Notes: a model not told the origin generated them from the letters alone. A stretch of 32,838 nt of DNA from an uncultured bacterium (GCA_905215625.1 CAJMQQ010000031.1:1-32838); one strand, 5' to 3'; positions 1-7,117 are shown, counted from the first letter of the stretch. Translations and numbers: made by a program.

Positions 1-24
1 ATGTGTTCAGCCTAGTTCATATAA

Positions 25-52
25 ATATGTGTCCAGGATTCTGGGTACATAT
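25..52. repeat. Imperfect inverted repeat downstream of the phospholipase-like gene
   Basis: Twelve-base arms (25-36 and 41-52) around a GATT loop pair with two mismatches. The first 90 bases hold no gene. The repeat lies beyond the stop codon of the minus-strand gene and could be a weak transcript-end structure, but it lacks a clean T tract on either strand. Confidence 0.3.
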
Positions 53-90
53 CATATTACTTAAGTAAAGCCGCCGTTTTTTAGATGCGA

Positions 91-1071
91 TTAATCATCA
101 ACTGGCAATCCGCTGTGATAGGAGTAATTGCCTAATTCATCCAGTAAAAATTCATAAACTGCAGGACTTGCAAATTTGCCGCTGTTGATCAGTTCTTCAA
201 TCAAGGTGTAAATGACGCCGCATTTGGTCAAAGCCTGGTTAAACAGATCTGGGAATGAGGCAGTGGACGCCATTTGCTGATTCCACGGATTGCACCAGAC
301 CTCATGGTCAGAGTTCAGACTCTTTCTGGGAGAGGACACCTTGTCGGTGACAATCTTGGAAGAGGCGATGGGATGCTTCAAAAATAAGGATTCCACAAAC
401 TCAATACCCGCCTGTTTTTTGCCGGATTTATCTGCCAGAGTACGGCAGCCGAAACGCATGGCCAGAATGGAGCGCTGAACCATACGAGGCGTTACACGGA
501 AATTATTTTTGTAAGTGAGCGGATAGTAAGTTTCATTAATGCATTGTGCTAAAAAGCGGGAAATAAACTGGGTTTCAAATCCGTTCAGGCAGATCGTAGC
601 CGCCTGATTAAACTGGGAGGGCAGTTTATGCTTGTATTTGTAGAGCAGAAGGGCATCAATGTCATTTTCCAAAAGTGCGTGGAGACCGTGATGGTGGGAA
701 GTAGGGTTATTGACATCATAGCCAATCCGTCCGTAAACAAAAGGATGGCAGGTATAATCGCCGATATAGTGGCCAAGATAACCGCAAAAATAAGCCAGAG
801 CACGCTCTCTCTGCTGCTTGGATTCAATTTTTGCAATATTTTCCAGGCAGCAGCGGAAAAATTGATTCACATGGTGCTCATGCATATAGGAGCCTACATT
901 CCGGTAATCTCTGTGGCGCAGAATGGGAAGATTATAGAAAAACATATCCGGCCCCTGAAGCCCTAACTGATAAAGCCAACGATATTTGGCAATCACAAAT
1001 TTTAACTGGCCAGAAGACATATTATTATAAGCCTTCATGCCCAGAATGTAATGTGTAGTAAAACCAGGCAT
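91..1071 (-). CDS. Zinc-dependent phospholipase C family protein
   Basis: The protein begins MPGFTTHYILG and carries the His/Asp-rich pattern of the bacterial zinc-dependent phospholipase C-like family: an early HY, a GPD motif near residue 40, MHEHH around residue 64, GHYIGDYTCHP around residues 100-110, and HHHG followed by an END. These His and Asp residues are the expected zinc ligands. The family hydrolyses phospholipid head groups, but many members are uncharacterised, so the substrate is unknown. No signal peptide is obvious, so action inside the cell or at the membrane face is possible. I chose the ATG at 1071 because AAAGGAG lies 8-9 bases before it. An in-frame TTG at 1077 would sit only 2 bases from that site. 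The gene is divergent from the symporter gene at 1187. Length (326 aa) is normal for these proteins. Confidence 0.8.
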   Translation of the reverse strand: MPGFTTHYILGMKAYNNMSSGQLKFVIAKYRWLYQLGLQGPDMFFYNLPILRHRDYRNVGSYMHEHHVNQFFRCCLENIAKIESKQQRERALAYFCGYLGHYIGDYTCHPFVYGRIGYDVNNPTSHHHGLHALLENDIDALLLYKYKHKLPSQFNQAATICLNGFETQFISRFLAQCINETYYPLTYKNNFRVTPRMVQRSILAMRFGCRTLADKSGKKQAGIEFVESLFLKHPIASSKIVTDKVSSPRKSLNSDHEVWCNPWNQQMASTASFPDLFNQALTKCGVIYTLIEELINSGKFASPAVYEFLLDELGNYSYHSGLPVDD

Positions 1072-1099
1072 AATCAAGACTCCTTTCTTTGTATCTATT

Positions 1100-1143
1100 C
1101 TATCACAAAATGACTGGGATGTGATAGTGGTTTCTGGTATAAA
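1100..1143 (+). promoter_or_regulatory. Extended -10 promoter with upstream inverted repeat for the symporter
   Basis: TATAAA at 1138-1143 is preceded by TGG, forming an extended -10, while the -35 region is poor. Just upstream, CTATCACA (1100-1107) and TGTGATAG (1120-1127) form a perfect 8-base inverted repeat whose half-sites are 20 bases apart. It sits over the -35 region and within the divergent leader of the phospholipase-like gene, so it could be an operator for either gene. The regulator is not known. Confidence 0.45.
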
Positions 1144-1186
1144 TTCTGCTGGAAAAGAATAGGAAATAGAAAAAGGAGGAGCGGCA

Positions 1187-2635
1187 ATGACAGATTTGAT
1201 TCATCTGTTTCACAGGGCAGTCTGGGGCCCGTGGCTTCTGGTAATTTTTCTTGGTACCGGAGGTTATCTGACTATCCGTTCCAGAGGGTTTCAGATACGG
1301 GGATTTGGCACATGGATGGGAGAGACTGCAGGGAAACTGGCAGCCTCCAGGAAACCAGAAAAATCAAAACCGGGAGGGCAGACCGGACGTCCAAGCCGGA
1401 CAGGAGTTTCCCAGTTTCAGACTGCTTGTACGGCTCTGGCGGCGACTGTGGGGACAGGGAATATTGTAGGAGTAGCGACAGCTCTGGCGGCAGGCGGTCC
1501 GGGAGCTGTGTTCTGGATGTGGGTTTCAGCTCTAATCGGCATGATGACTGCTTATGGGGAAACCTGGCTTGGAATCCGATATAGACGTCGAAAAGCCGAT
1601 GGAAAATGGATATGCGGCCCCATGGTTACATTGGAAGAAGGGGCGAAAAGACCTGGTCTTGCCTGGCTCTACGCGCTGCTTTGCGTGCTGGCGTCTCTTG
1701 GCATGGGAAGTATGGTACAGGCCAATTCCCTGGCAGAGACTGCAGAATTTACCTGGCATATGCCAAGAATCTGGTGCGCTTTGGTTTTGACAATTGCAGC
1801 CGGGATAGTGATTCAGGGAGGAACCGGACGAATTGCGTCTGCGGCAGAACAGCTGATTCCGTGGTCGGCTGGAATTTATCTGACTGCTTCGCTGATGGTA
1901 CTGTTTATTTGCCGCAGGCAGATTCCAGGGGTGATTTTAGAAATTCTGACCAGTGCGTTTTCGCCTTCTACAGCAGGAACCAGCGCGGCCGGTGCAGCGG
2001 CAGGACTGGGAATGAAGTATGCGGTTCGGTATGGAATTGCCAGGGGAGTATTTTCCAATGAAGCTGGACTGGGAAGCCTGGCGATCCTGCATGGGACAGC
2101 AGAAGATACCAGTCCGGAAGAGCAGGGGATGTGGGCTATGTTTGAGGTGTTTTTTGACACGATTTTAGTCTGCACCGTAACGGCTCTGGTCATTCTCTGC
2201 GCGGCGGCCAGAAAAGGATTTCCCATAGAAGACGGAGCATCTCTGGCAGTCCGGAGTTTTTCTGCTTTTTTGGGAGACGCCGGAGAATACACGGTAGCAG
2301 TATCTATGATGCTGTTCGCTTTTGCTACGATTGTTGCGTGGTATTATATGGGAAAACAGGCAGCAGAGTATCTTTTGAGGGATAGGAAAACGTGGATTTC
2401 CGGCTGGGGATACAGCAGTCTTTATCTTGCGGCCGTCTTTTTGGGATGCACTGCAAAAGTGGATCTGGTATGGGAATTATCGGACATCTGGAATGGCCTG
2501 ATGGCTCTTCCAAACATAGCGGCACTTCTTCTTCTGGCTGACCAGATTCGGTATCCGGCAAAGAAAAGAAAATCAGAATTGCCCCTTGACAGTCCGGAGG
2601 AAGATTCGTATACTTACCATAGTAAAAGGGAGTAG
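1187..2635 (+). CDS. Sodium:alanine/glycine symporter (AGCS family)
   Basis: This is an integral membrane transporter that couples uptake of small neutral amino acids (alanine, glycine, sometimes glutamine) to sodium. The family signatures are clear: ATVGTGNIVGVATA followed by GPGAVFWMW near residues 85-115, YGETWLGIRYR after it, and SNEAGLGS around residue 291. Hydrophobic segments run along the 482 residues, close to the usual family length of 440-500. The ATG has AAAGGAGGAG a few bases upstream. A long Lys/Arg/Gly-rich loop (about residues 45-70) precedes the first signature. The 3' end is unusual: a complete promoter for the next gene lies inside the last 20 codons, and the TAG stop is the conserved GAGTAG of a riboswitch aptamer. 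Exact substrate cannot be read from sequence. Confidence 0.9.
   Translation: MTDLIHLFHRAVWGPWLLVIFLGTGGYLTIRSRGFQIRGFGTWMGETAGKLAASRKPEKSKPGGQTGRPSRTGVSQFQTACTALAATVGTGNIVGVATALAAGGPGAVFWMWVSALIGMMTAYGETWLGIRYRRRKADGKWICGPMVTLEEGAKRPGLAWLYALLCVLASLGMGSMVQANSLAETAEFTWHMPRIWCALVLTIAAGIVIQGGTGRIASAAEQLIPWSAGIYLTASLMVLFICRRQIPGVILEILTSAFSPSTAGTSAAGAAAGLGMKYAVRYGIARGVFSNEAGLGSLAILHGTAEDTSPEEQGMWAMFEVFFDTILVCTVTALVILCAAARKGFPIEDGASLAVRSFSAFLGDAGEYTVAVSMMLFAFATIVAWYYMGKQAAEYLLRDRKTWISGWGYSSLYLAAVFLGCTAKVDLVWELSDIWNGLMALPNIAALLLLADQIRYPAKKRKSELPLDSPEEDSYTYHSKRE
2586..2614 (+). promoter_or_regulatory. Consensus promoter inside the end of the symporter gene
   Basis: TTGACA (2586-2591), 17 bases, then TATACT (2609-2614). 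The predicted transcription start is about 2621, three bases before the riboswitch aptamer begins. This lets the downstream antiporter be transcribed independently while remaining embedded in the upstream coding sequence. Confidence 0.8.
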
Positions 2636-2760
2636 CTTGCATCTGGAGTCTGCTTGTGCGGATACTTGGGAAAACACAGATGTGATGCGCTGTCGTCATC
2701 ACGATTCCTGACAGATTTTGTAAGAGGAATCCGGTACGCATAGTAAGAAGCGAGACTTTT
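2624..2760 (+). promoter_or_regulatory. yybP-ykoY manganese riboswitch aptamer
   Basis: The stretch opens with AAAAGGGAGTAGC and closes with GCGAGACTTTT, matching the conserved ends of the yybP-ykoY class (GGGGAGUAGC ... GCAAGACC). The outer helix AAAAG/CTTTT can pair. A central CTGTC...GACAG arm containing GTCGTCA lies at about 2691-2716. The class is known to sense Mn2+ and usually controls manganese exporters (MntP, TerC-like proteins, P-type ATPases). The 5' edge overlaps the stop codon of the symporter gene. The closing strand is shared with the terminator at 2750-2798, so ligand binding should switch transcription on. The call rests on remembered consensus and pairing, not a covariance search. 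Confidence 0.75.
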
Positions 2761-2798
2761 ATTGCATTTTTTGTGGTGCAGTAAAAGCTTCGCTTTTT
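2750..2798 (+). terminator. Intrinsic terminator forming the riboswitch expression platform
   Basis: The left arm at 2750-2766 pairs with the right arm at 2777-2793 over 17 positions, with one two-base mismatch and one G-U pair. A 10-base loop separates them and TTTTT (2794-2798) follows. The left arm contains GCGAGACTTTT, the 3' strand of the aptamer's closing helix, so aptamer and terminator are mutually exclusive. Confidence 0.8.
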
Positions 2799-2848
2799 CA
2801 TTTCAGGCTGCATCCATAATTTTACTTAGGAAAAGAGAGGTAGGAAAA

Positions 2849-3778
2849 ATGATTTTAGTATGGATCATGTTGGTAGTCGGCTTTGTTCTGCTGATAAAAG
2901 GAGCGGATTACTTTGTAGAGGGTAGCTCTGCAGTGGCAAAGATTCTGAGAATTCCCAGTGTTGTGATTGGTCTTACGATTGTGGCTATGGGAACCAGCGC
3001 GCCGGAATTGGCAGTCAGTGTGACGGCCGCGTTGACAGGAAACAATGAAATTGCAGTAGGAAACGTGATTGGTTCCAATATTTTTAACTTGATGGTTGTA
3101 ACTGGTATGTGCGGCGTGATTCTGCCTATGGCAGTAGACAAAGGGATTTTAAATGGGGATTTTATTTTTTCCATTTTGATTTCCGGCGTTTTACTGGCAA
3201 TGTTTGCATTTGATATGAAGATTGGCCGGCTGGACGGCGTGATTCTGCTGGTGCTGTTTGCTTACTTCATTATAAAACTGGTAAGAAAAGCGTTAAAAGA
3301 GCGTACAGACGCCCAGGAGGAACAGGAACGGCTTTCAACATTTAGGATTTTTTTGTATGTGGTCGGTGGAATCGCTGCCATTGTATTTGGCGGAGACATT
3401 GTAGTAGACTGTGCCAGCAAGATTGCCAGCTCCTTTGGATTAAGCCAGAACCTGATTGGCCTTACAATTGTGGCAATGGGAACTTCCCTTCCAGAACTGG
3501 TAACTTCCATTGTAGCATCCAGAAAGGGTGAAAACGGACTGGCTTTGGGAAATGTCATTGGATCCAATATTTTTAATATTTTGATGATTCTGGGAATTTC
3601 TTCTGCCATTCATCCGATTGCTGTAACCATTCATTCTGCTTACGATTTGATTGTGTTAATCGTATTCAGTACAGCGGTATGGCTGATGGCCAGAACCAAG
3701 AAAGAGGTAAATCGCGGCGAGGGCATTGCAATGCTGGCTCTTTATGCCGGTTATATGGTGTATATTATTCTGCGATAA
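2849..3778 (+). CDS. CaCA-family calcium/sodium (possibly manganese) antiporter
   Basis: This membrane exchanger of the calcium:cation antiporter superfamily (YrbG type) shows both signature alpha repeats: IGLTIVAMGTSAPEL with GNVIGSNIFN in the first half, and IGLTIVAMGTSLPEL with GNVIGSNIFN in the second. The two halves are inverted duplicates, each with about five hydrophobic segments. The PEL glutamates and GSN asparagines form the cation site in the family. Length from the chosen start (309 aa) is typical. I chose the ATG at 2849 because GAGAGG lies upstream and the protein then begins directly with a membrane segment. Family members usually move Ca2+ against Na+ or H+. The manganese riboswitch in front suggests that Mn2+ export is the physiological job here; that is inference. 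A terminator follows within a few bases, so it is a single-gene unit. Confidence 0.9.
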   Translation: MILVWIMLVVGFVLLIKGADYFVEGSSAVAKILRIPSVVIGLTIVAMGTSAPELAVSVTAALTGNNEIAVGNVIGSNIFNLMVVTGMCGVILPMAVDKGILNGDFIFSILISGVLLAMFAFDMKIGRLDGVILLVLFAYFIIKLVRKALKERTDAQEEQERLSTFRIFLYVVGGIAAIVFGGDIVVDCASKIASSFGLSQNLIGLTIVAMGTSLPELVTSIVASRKGENGLALGNVIGSNIFNILMILGISSAIHPIAVTIHSAYDLIVLIVFSTAVWLMARTKKEVNRGEGIAMLALYAGYMVYIILR

Positions 3779-3780
3779 AA

Positions 3781-3815
3781 AAATGCTGCCGGCAAAAACG
3801 CTGGCAGCATTTTGT
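3781..3815 (+). terminator. Intrinsic terminator after the antiporter gene
   Basis: AAATGCTGCC (3781-3790) pairs perfectly with GGCAGCATTT (3803-3812), followed by a short T-rich stretch. It sits within four bases of the stop codon. Confidence 0.85.
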
Positions 3816-3837
3816 ATCTTATAAGAAAAAGGGAGGA

Positions 3838-3861
3838 GAGCTGATAATTTCTTATCAGCTC
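3838..3861. repeat. Perfect 10-bp hairpin in the intergenic stretch 3779-4097
   Basis: GAGCTGATAA and TTATCAGCTC flank a TTTC loop with no mismatch. No T tract follows on the plus strand. The 319-base intergenic region holds a terminator, this hairpin, an A+T-rich stretch without a convincing gene, and then the cyclophilin promoter. Confidence 0.7.
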
Positions 3862-4016
3862 GAGTATTATGAAAAAAATCTTGTAAACAATTTCTTTAGA
3901 AATCAACTTATGTTGTTTTCTATGGTTATAGTATATTCAGAAATCGTGAAGAAATCATGTTCAGTATGTAAAAGGTTTTTGAAGAAATTTTGAACAGTTT
4001 GTGAACAAAACGCTTC

Positions 4017-4045
4017 TTGCAATGCCATTCCATATCTGATAAAAT
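4017..4045 (+). promoter_or_regulatory. Promoter of the cyclophilin gene
   Basis: TTGCAA (4017-4022), a 17-base spacer, then TAAAAT (4040-4045), about 50 bases before the start codon. Confidence 0.65.
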
Positions 4046-4097
4046 CAATTTTGAGAAAGAGAGGGCAGCGCCGCTCTCAGATGGAAGGAGAAACGAA

Positions 4098-4616
4098 ATG
4101 AAAAACCCGATTATTACAATTACAATGGAAAACGGCGATGTTATGAAAGCAGAACTGTATCCGGAAGTTGCTCCTAATACGGTGAATAACTTTTTAAGCC
4201 TGGTAGGAAAGGGATTTTATGATGGCCTGATTTTCCACAGAGTAATTAAAGGATTTATGATTCAGGGCGGATGCCCGGATGGAACCGGTATGGGCGGCCC
4301 TGGATACACAATTAAGGGCGAGTTCAGCCAGAACGGATTCCAGAATGATTTACGTCACACTCCAGGAGTATTATCTATGGCAAGAGCGATGCATCCGGAT
4401 TCTGCTGGATCCCAGTTCTTTATCATGCATGAGACTTCTCCTCACTTAGATGGAGCTTATGCGGCATTTGGCCAGATTATTGAAGGAATGGACGTAGTCA
4501 ATAAGATTGCAGAAGTACGGACCGACTACAGCGACAGACCGATGAAAGAGCAGAAGATTAAGAGCATGACTGCTGAAACCTTTGGTGAAACCTATCCGGA
4601 GCCGGAGCACAGCTAA
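4098..4616 (+). CDS. Peptidyl-prolyl cis-trans isomerase, cyclophilin type
   Basis: This enzyme speeds up proline bond isomerisation during protein folding. The cyclophilin core is plain: FHRVIKGFMIQGG with the catalytic arginine, GYTIKGEF, LSMARAMHPDSAGSQFFIM, then HLDGAYAAFGQIIEGMDVV. The position equal to Trp121 of human cyclophilin A is His (SPHLDG), as in many bacterial members, which usually goes with weak cyclosporin binding. There is no signal peptide, so it should be cytoplasmic. I chose the ATG at 4098 because GGAAGGAG lies 7 bases upstream; it gives a compact 172-residue protein. The acetyltransferase gene begins two bases after its stop codon, implying co-transcription and perhaps coupled translation. 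Confidence 0.95.
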   Translation: MKNPIITITMENGDVMKAELYPEVAPNTVNNFLSLVGKGFYDGLIFHRVIKGFMIQGGCPDGTGMGGPGYTIKGEFSQNGFQNDLRHTPGVLSMARAMHPDSAGSQFFIMHETSPHLDGAYAAFGQIIEGMDVVNKIAEVRTDYSDRPMKEQKIKSMTAETFGETYPEPEHS

Positions 4617-4618
4617 GC

Positions 4619-5395
4619 ATGACAAAGACTTGTAACGTAGAGATGAGCGGACAGCTTTATAAGGTCTGTATATCTGACGAACCAGAGGCTCTTCTGGCTG
4701 CGAAAGCAGCTGGGAGAGCCGTTCTTGGAGTTGGGGAAAGGTGTGCGTCTTCTTGTCCCTGGATCACTACATTTCTTAGAAGCTGGGAAGATGCAGGGGA
4801 AAAAGAACTGGATACGATTGCAGAACGGCTTGTCCGGAGAGAAAAAAAACTTCCCTGGAAGATTTGCGAGACAAAGCGGCTTGTGATTCGGGAAGCATCG
4901 GCTGGGGATTTTGAAGCGCTGCTTCCTTTTCAGAACGAACTGACGGAAGGAATCGCAGAAGAAAAAAACATCCAGGCATTTGAAACCCGCGAGGCGCTGG
5001 AATCCTATGTTTCCTGTCAATACGGATTTTTCGAATATGGTTTGTGGGTGCTAGAAGAAAAAAAGAGCGGCCGTCTTGTGGGTGCGGCCGGTGTGTGGAA
5101 TCCGGATGATTCCGTCTGCAGGATGCTGAAATCCGCAGGAGAAAATCCGGAAGAATATCTGGAAATGGGGTATCAGATTTTTTCTCCTTATCAAAGAAGA
5201 GGCCTGGCAAAAGAAGCGTGCCAGGCGGTAATGGCGTATACGGACTGGGAACTGGAGTGCAAGGTCTGCCTCCAGGTTTCTCCGGATAATCTGCCGTCTC
5301 TCCGATTAGCAGAAAGTCTGGGATTCTGGCGGCTTACTCCTCATATAAATAACGGAGAAATTCAAAGGCCGTATCTGTACGGGTGGAGTTGTTAA
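4619..5395 (+). CDS. GNAT family N-acetyltransferase with an extra N-terminal domain
   Basis: From about residue 82 the protein is a GNAT acetyltransferase: ETKRLVIREA at the fold start, GRLVGAAGVW for the central strands, and YQRRGLAKEA (191-200) as the acetyl-CoA pyrophosphate loop, followed by NLPSLRLAESLGF. It should transfer an acetyl group from acetyl-CoA to an amine on a small molecule or protein; the acceptor is unknown. Residues 1-80 form a separate domain that I cannot name; AAKAAGRAVLGVG near residue 27 recalls the end of a phosphatase-like Rossmann fold. It starts two bases after the cyclophilin stop codon without a strong ribosome site of its own. The last 62 bases overlap the oppositely oriented gene ending at 5334. 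Confidence 0.8.
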   Translation: MTKTCNVEMSGQLYKVCISDEPEALLAAKAAGRAVLGVGERCASSCPWITTFLRSWEDAGEKELDTIAERLVRREKKLPWKICETKRLVIREASAGDFEALLPFQNELTEGIAEEKNIQAFETREALESYVSCQYGFFEYGLWVLEEKKSGRLVGAAGVWNPDDSVCRMLKSAGENPEEYLEMGYQIFSPYQRRGLAKEACQAVMAYTDWELECKVCLQVSPDNLPSLRLAESLGFWRLTPHINNGEIQRPYLYGWSC

Positions 5396-6017
5396 TCAGG
5401 GAAAAATAGGCCTCTTTCATCTGGGTGCCGGTTTTTTCATGGAAATAAGAATTATCCAGGCTGATGGCGGCAGGAAATGAATTTCCGTTTTCGTCCTTAG
5501 CCATATAAACATCATCCTTTACCATGTCCCACAGATCGGCAGGAAGGACTTCTTCCAGGTTTAAAAATGCGCCGTTGGATGCATAATGTTCCACTGCTGG
5601 GGAATCGGAAATCAGAACATCTAAGTCTTTGCTGGCAACAATAGCAGTCATTTTTGCTAAGGATGCGTAATCAAGCTGGGAGGTACTTTCTTCGAAACTG
5701 ATGTATAGGCTGGAATCTACCTCCACTTTATCTTTTTTTCCATAGCCCATACGCGTCTTGAATCCATTTGCCAGCGTTCCATAATCAGCTTCAGAACCAG
5801 AACGGTCGTTCATAACAATGAAAAAAAGCTGGGTAGTAAAGCTTTTCTGATAAAAGATGGTGCCGAGGGCGTATAAAAAGAATAATACAATACAGCCAAT
5901 CAGCATATGGATTTTATAATATTCCCATATGTACCAGAGCTTGTCCCGAAAGGACATTTTTTTCAGTTTTGCCTGTTCCTCCCTGGCCTCGTTTTTCAGC
6001 GTTTCTTTTAAAGACAT
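5334..6017 (-). CDS. Membrane-anchored protein of unknown function
   Basis: I do not recognise a named family. From the ATG at 6017 (AGAGG 8 bases upstream) the protein has a charged cytoplasmic start of about 33 residues, one membrane span (about residues 34-57, MLIGCIVLFFLYALGTIFY), then an outer domain of about 170 residues. The charge pattern puts the C-terminal part outside the cell. The outer domain has mixed strand and helix character with phrases such as KDLDVLISDSPAVEHYASNG that loosely resemble extracellular solute-binding folds; this is a weak resemblance. The longer reading frame to 6089 lacks a good ribosome site. The gene converges with the acetyltransferase gene and overlaps it by 62 bases at the 3' ends. 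It is divergent from the YesL-like gene. Confidence 0.7.
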   Translation of the reverse strand: MSLKETLKNEAREEQAKLKKMSFRDKLWYIWEYYKIHMLIGCIVLFFLYALGTIFYQKSFTTQLFFIVMNDRSGSEADYGTLANGFKTRMGYGKKDKVEVDSSLYISFEESTSQLDYASLAKMTAIVASKDLDVLISDSPAVEHYASNGAFLNLEEVLPADLWDMVKDDVYMAKDENGNSFPAAISLDNSYFHEKTGTQMKEAYFSLINNSTRTDTAFEFLRYLYEE

Positions 6018-6077
6018 AATTGGATCCTCTCTTCTGCACACAGTATTGGAAATCGCGTCAAAATACGCATTGATTGC

Positions 6078-6086
6078 AGTATAACA
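6078..6086 (-). promoter_or_regulatory. Possible extended -10 promoter for the membrane-anchored protein
   Basis: On the minus strand TGT then TATACT forms an extended -10 about 60 bases before the ATG at 6017. No good -35 element is seen. Confidence 0.4.
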
Positions 6087-6134
6087 CAAAAGTACTGAAA
6101 AATTTATGAAAAAATTATGAAATTAACGGGAAAG

Positions 6135-6163
6135 TTGATTTTTTATGCAAGATTCGCTATAAT
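6135..6163 (+). promoter_or_regulatory. Promoter of the YesL-like gene
   Basis: TTGATT (6135-6140), a 17-base spacer and a perfect TATAAT (6158-6163), about 50 bases before the start codon. Confidence 0.75.
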
Positions 6164-6214
6164 GAACACCAGATATTCAAAATTACTAATATTGAGAAAT
6201 GAGGAATGAGTAGT

Positions 6215-6919
6215 ATGCTGCAGGGACTGTTTAATTATGACAATCCAGTTTGGCGTTTTATCGGAAAGCTGGGTGATTTGATTATTTTAAATGTATTATG
6301 GTTGATAACATCCATTCCGATTGTGACCATAGGGGCGTCTACGACTGCACTTTATTATGTAACATTAAAGCTGGTTCGTGATGAAGACGGTTATACCATC
6401 CGATCTTTCTTTAAATCCTTTAAAGAAAACTTTAAGCAGTCTACGGTTATCTGGCTGATTATGCTGGCAGCCGGCCTGCTGATTGGATTTGATTTGTATT
6501 TCTTCATTTATATGCAGACAGATCCATCTAAGCTGCGTTCTATTATGGTGGCAGTATTTGGTTCTTTAGGACTGGTATATCTTTGCATTTTAACCTATGT
6601 ATTCCCGCTTCAGAGCCGTTTCTACAATCCGGTAAAGCGGACGCTGTTTAATGCGTTTTTCATGTCCATCCGCCATATTCTCCAGACTTTGGGAATTTTG
6701 GTAATGGATGTTGCATTGGGAGTGCTGATGTTCGTGACCTTTTTTAGCGCGCCTCAGTTTTCAGTCCTGTTTTTCCTCTTCGGTTTTCCGCTGGTTGCAT
6801 TTGTAAATTCCTTTGTATTCCATGCGATTTTCAAAAAATATATCCCGAAGAACGACAGGGAAGATGAAAAAGAACTTCGTCCGCTGTTTGCAGATGAAGA
6901 CAATGGAAAAGAACAATAA
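6215..6919 (+). CDS. YesL/DUF624 family membrane protein
   Basis: The protein starts MLQGLFNYDNPVWRFIGKLGDL, the typical opening of the YesL (DUF624) family. It has about five membrane spans, including IILNVLWLITSIPIVTIGASTTALYYV near the start, two around the middle, and one before the charged tail. The tail from about residue 210 is rich in Lys, Asp and Glu. YesL proteins often sit next to sugar-uptake genes, but their function is not established; here no sugar genes are nearby. Two ATGs compete. The one at 6206 is only one base from GAGG, while the one at 6215 is 10 bases away, so I prefer 6215. A strong terminator follows, so it is a single-gene unit. Confidence 0.85.
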   Translation: MLQGLFNYDNPVWRFIGKLGDLIILNVLWLITSIPIVTIGASTTALYYVTLKLVRDEDGYTIRSFFKSFKENFKQSTVIWLIMLAAGLLIGFDLYFFIYMQTDPSKLRSIMVAVFGSLGLVYLCILTYVFPLQSRFYNPVKRTLFNAFFMSIRHILQTLGILVMDVALGVLMFVTFFSAPQFSVLFFLFGFPLVAFVNSFVFHAIFKKYIPKNDREDEKELRPLFADEDNGKEQ

Positions 6920-6939
6920 TCGTTTGGCTGGAAAGTCAG

Positions 6940-6968
6940 GGCGGTATCCATCAGGACACCGCCTTTTT
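6940..6968 (+). terminator. Intrinsic terminator after the YesL-like gene
   Basis: GGCGGT (6940-6945) pairs with ACCGCC (6958-6963), with a further TCC/GGA pairing inside the loop, followed by TTTTT (6964-6968). Confidence 0.85.
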
Positions 6969-7050
6969 GCATTGCCTGGGACTGGTAAAACAGATAGTTT
7001 AGATAATATTTCGACCTAAAAGTACTGCATTTTGGACAAAGAGGGATTTT

Positions 7051-7057
7051 TGTCGAA
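7051..7057 (+). promoter_or_regulatory. Perfect Spo0A-box sequence upstream of the ispE promoter
   Basis: TGTCGAA matches the consensus binding box of the sporulation regulator Spo0A, and ends 7 bases before the -35 element at 7065. A near-match in opposite orientation (TTCGACC, 7010-7016) lies 41 bases upstream. The organism carries spoIIR, so Spo0A is expected. A 7-base match can arise by chance. Confidence 0.4.
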
Positions 7058-7064
7058 AAAATGC

Positions 7065-7093
7065 TTGAAAAATGAATTGAAAGCATCTACAAT
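7065..7093 (+). promoter_or_regulatory. Promoter of ispE
   Basis: TTGAAA (7065-7070), a 17-base spacer and TACAAT (7088-7093). The predicted start is about 7100. Confidence 0.7.
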
Positions 7094-7109
7094 GTATTCA
7101 GATTAATAC

Positions 7110-7117
7110 TGTATACA
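7110..7117. promoter_or_regulatory. GTATAC palindrome, possible GntR-family operator
   Basis: TGTATACA is an 8-base palindrome about 10 bases after the predicted ispE transcription start. Operators of FCD-type GntR regulators often centre on GTATAC, and such a regulator is encoded just after ispE, so autoregulation is possible. The match is short. Confidence 0.4.

Noticed and set aside
3679..3993. ORF running from the antiporter gene through its terminator
   Set aside because: It overlaps a certain gene and a terminator hairpin and has no start signal.
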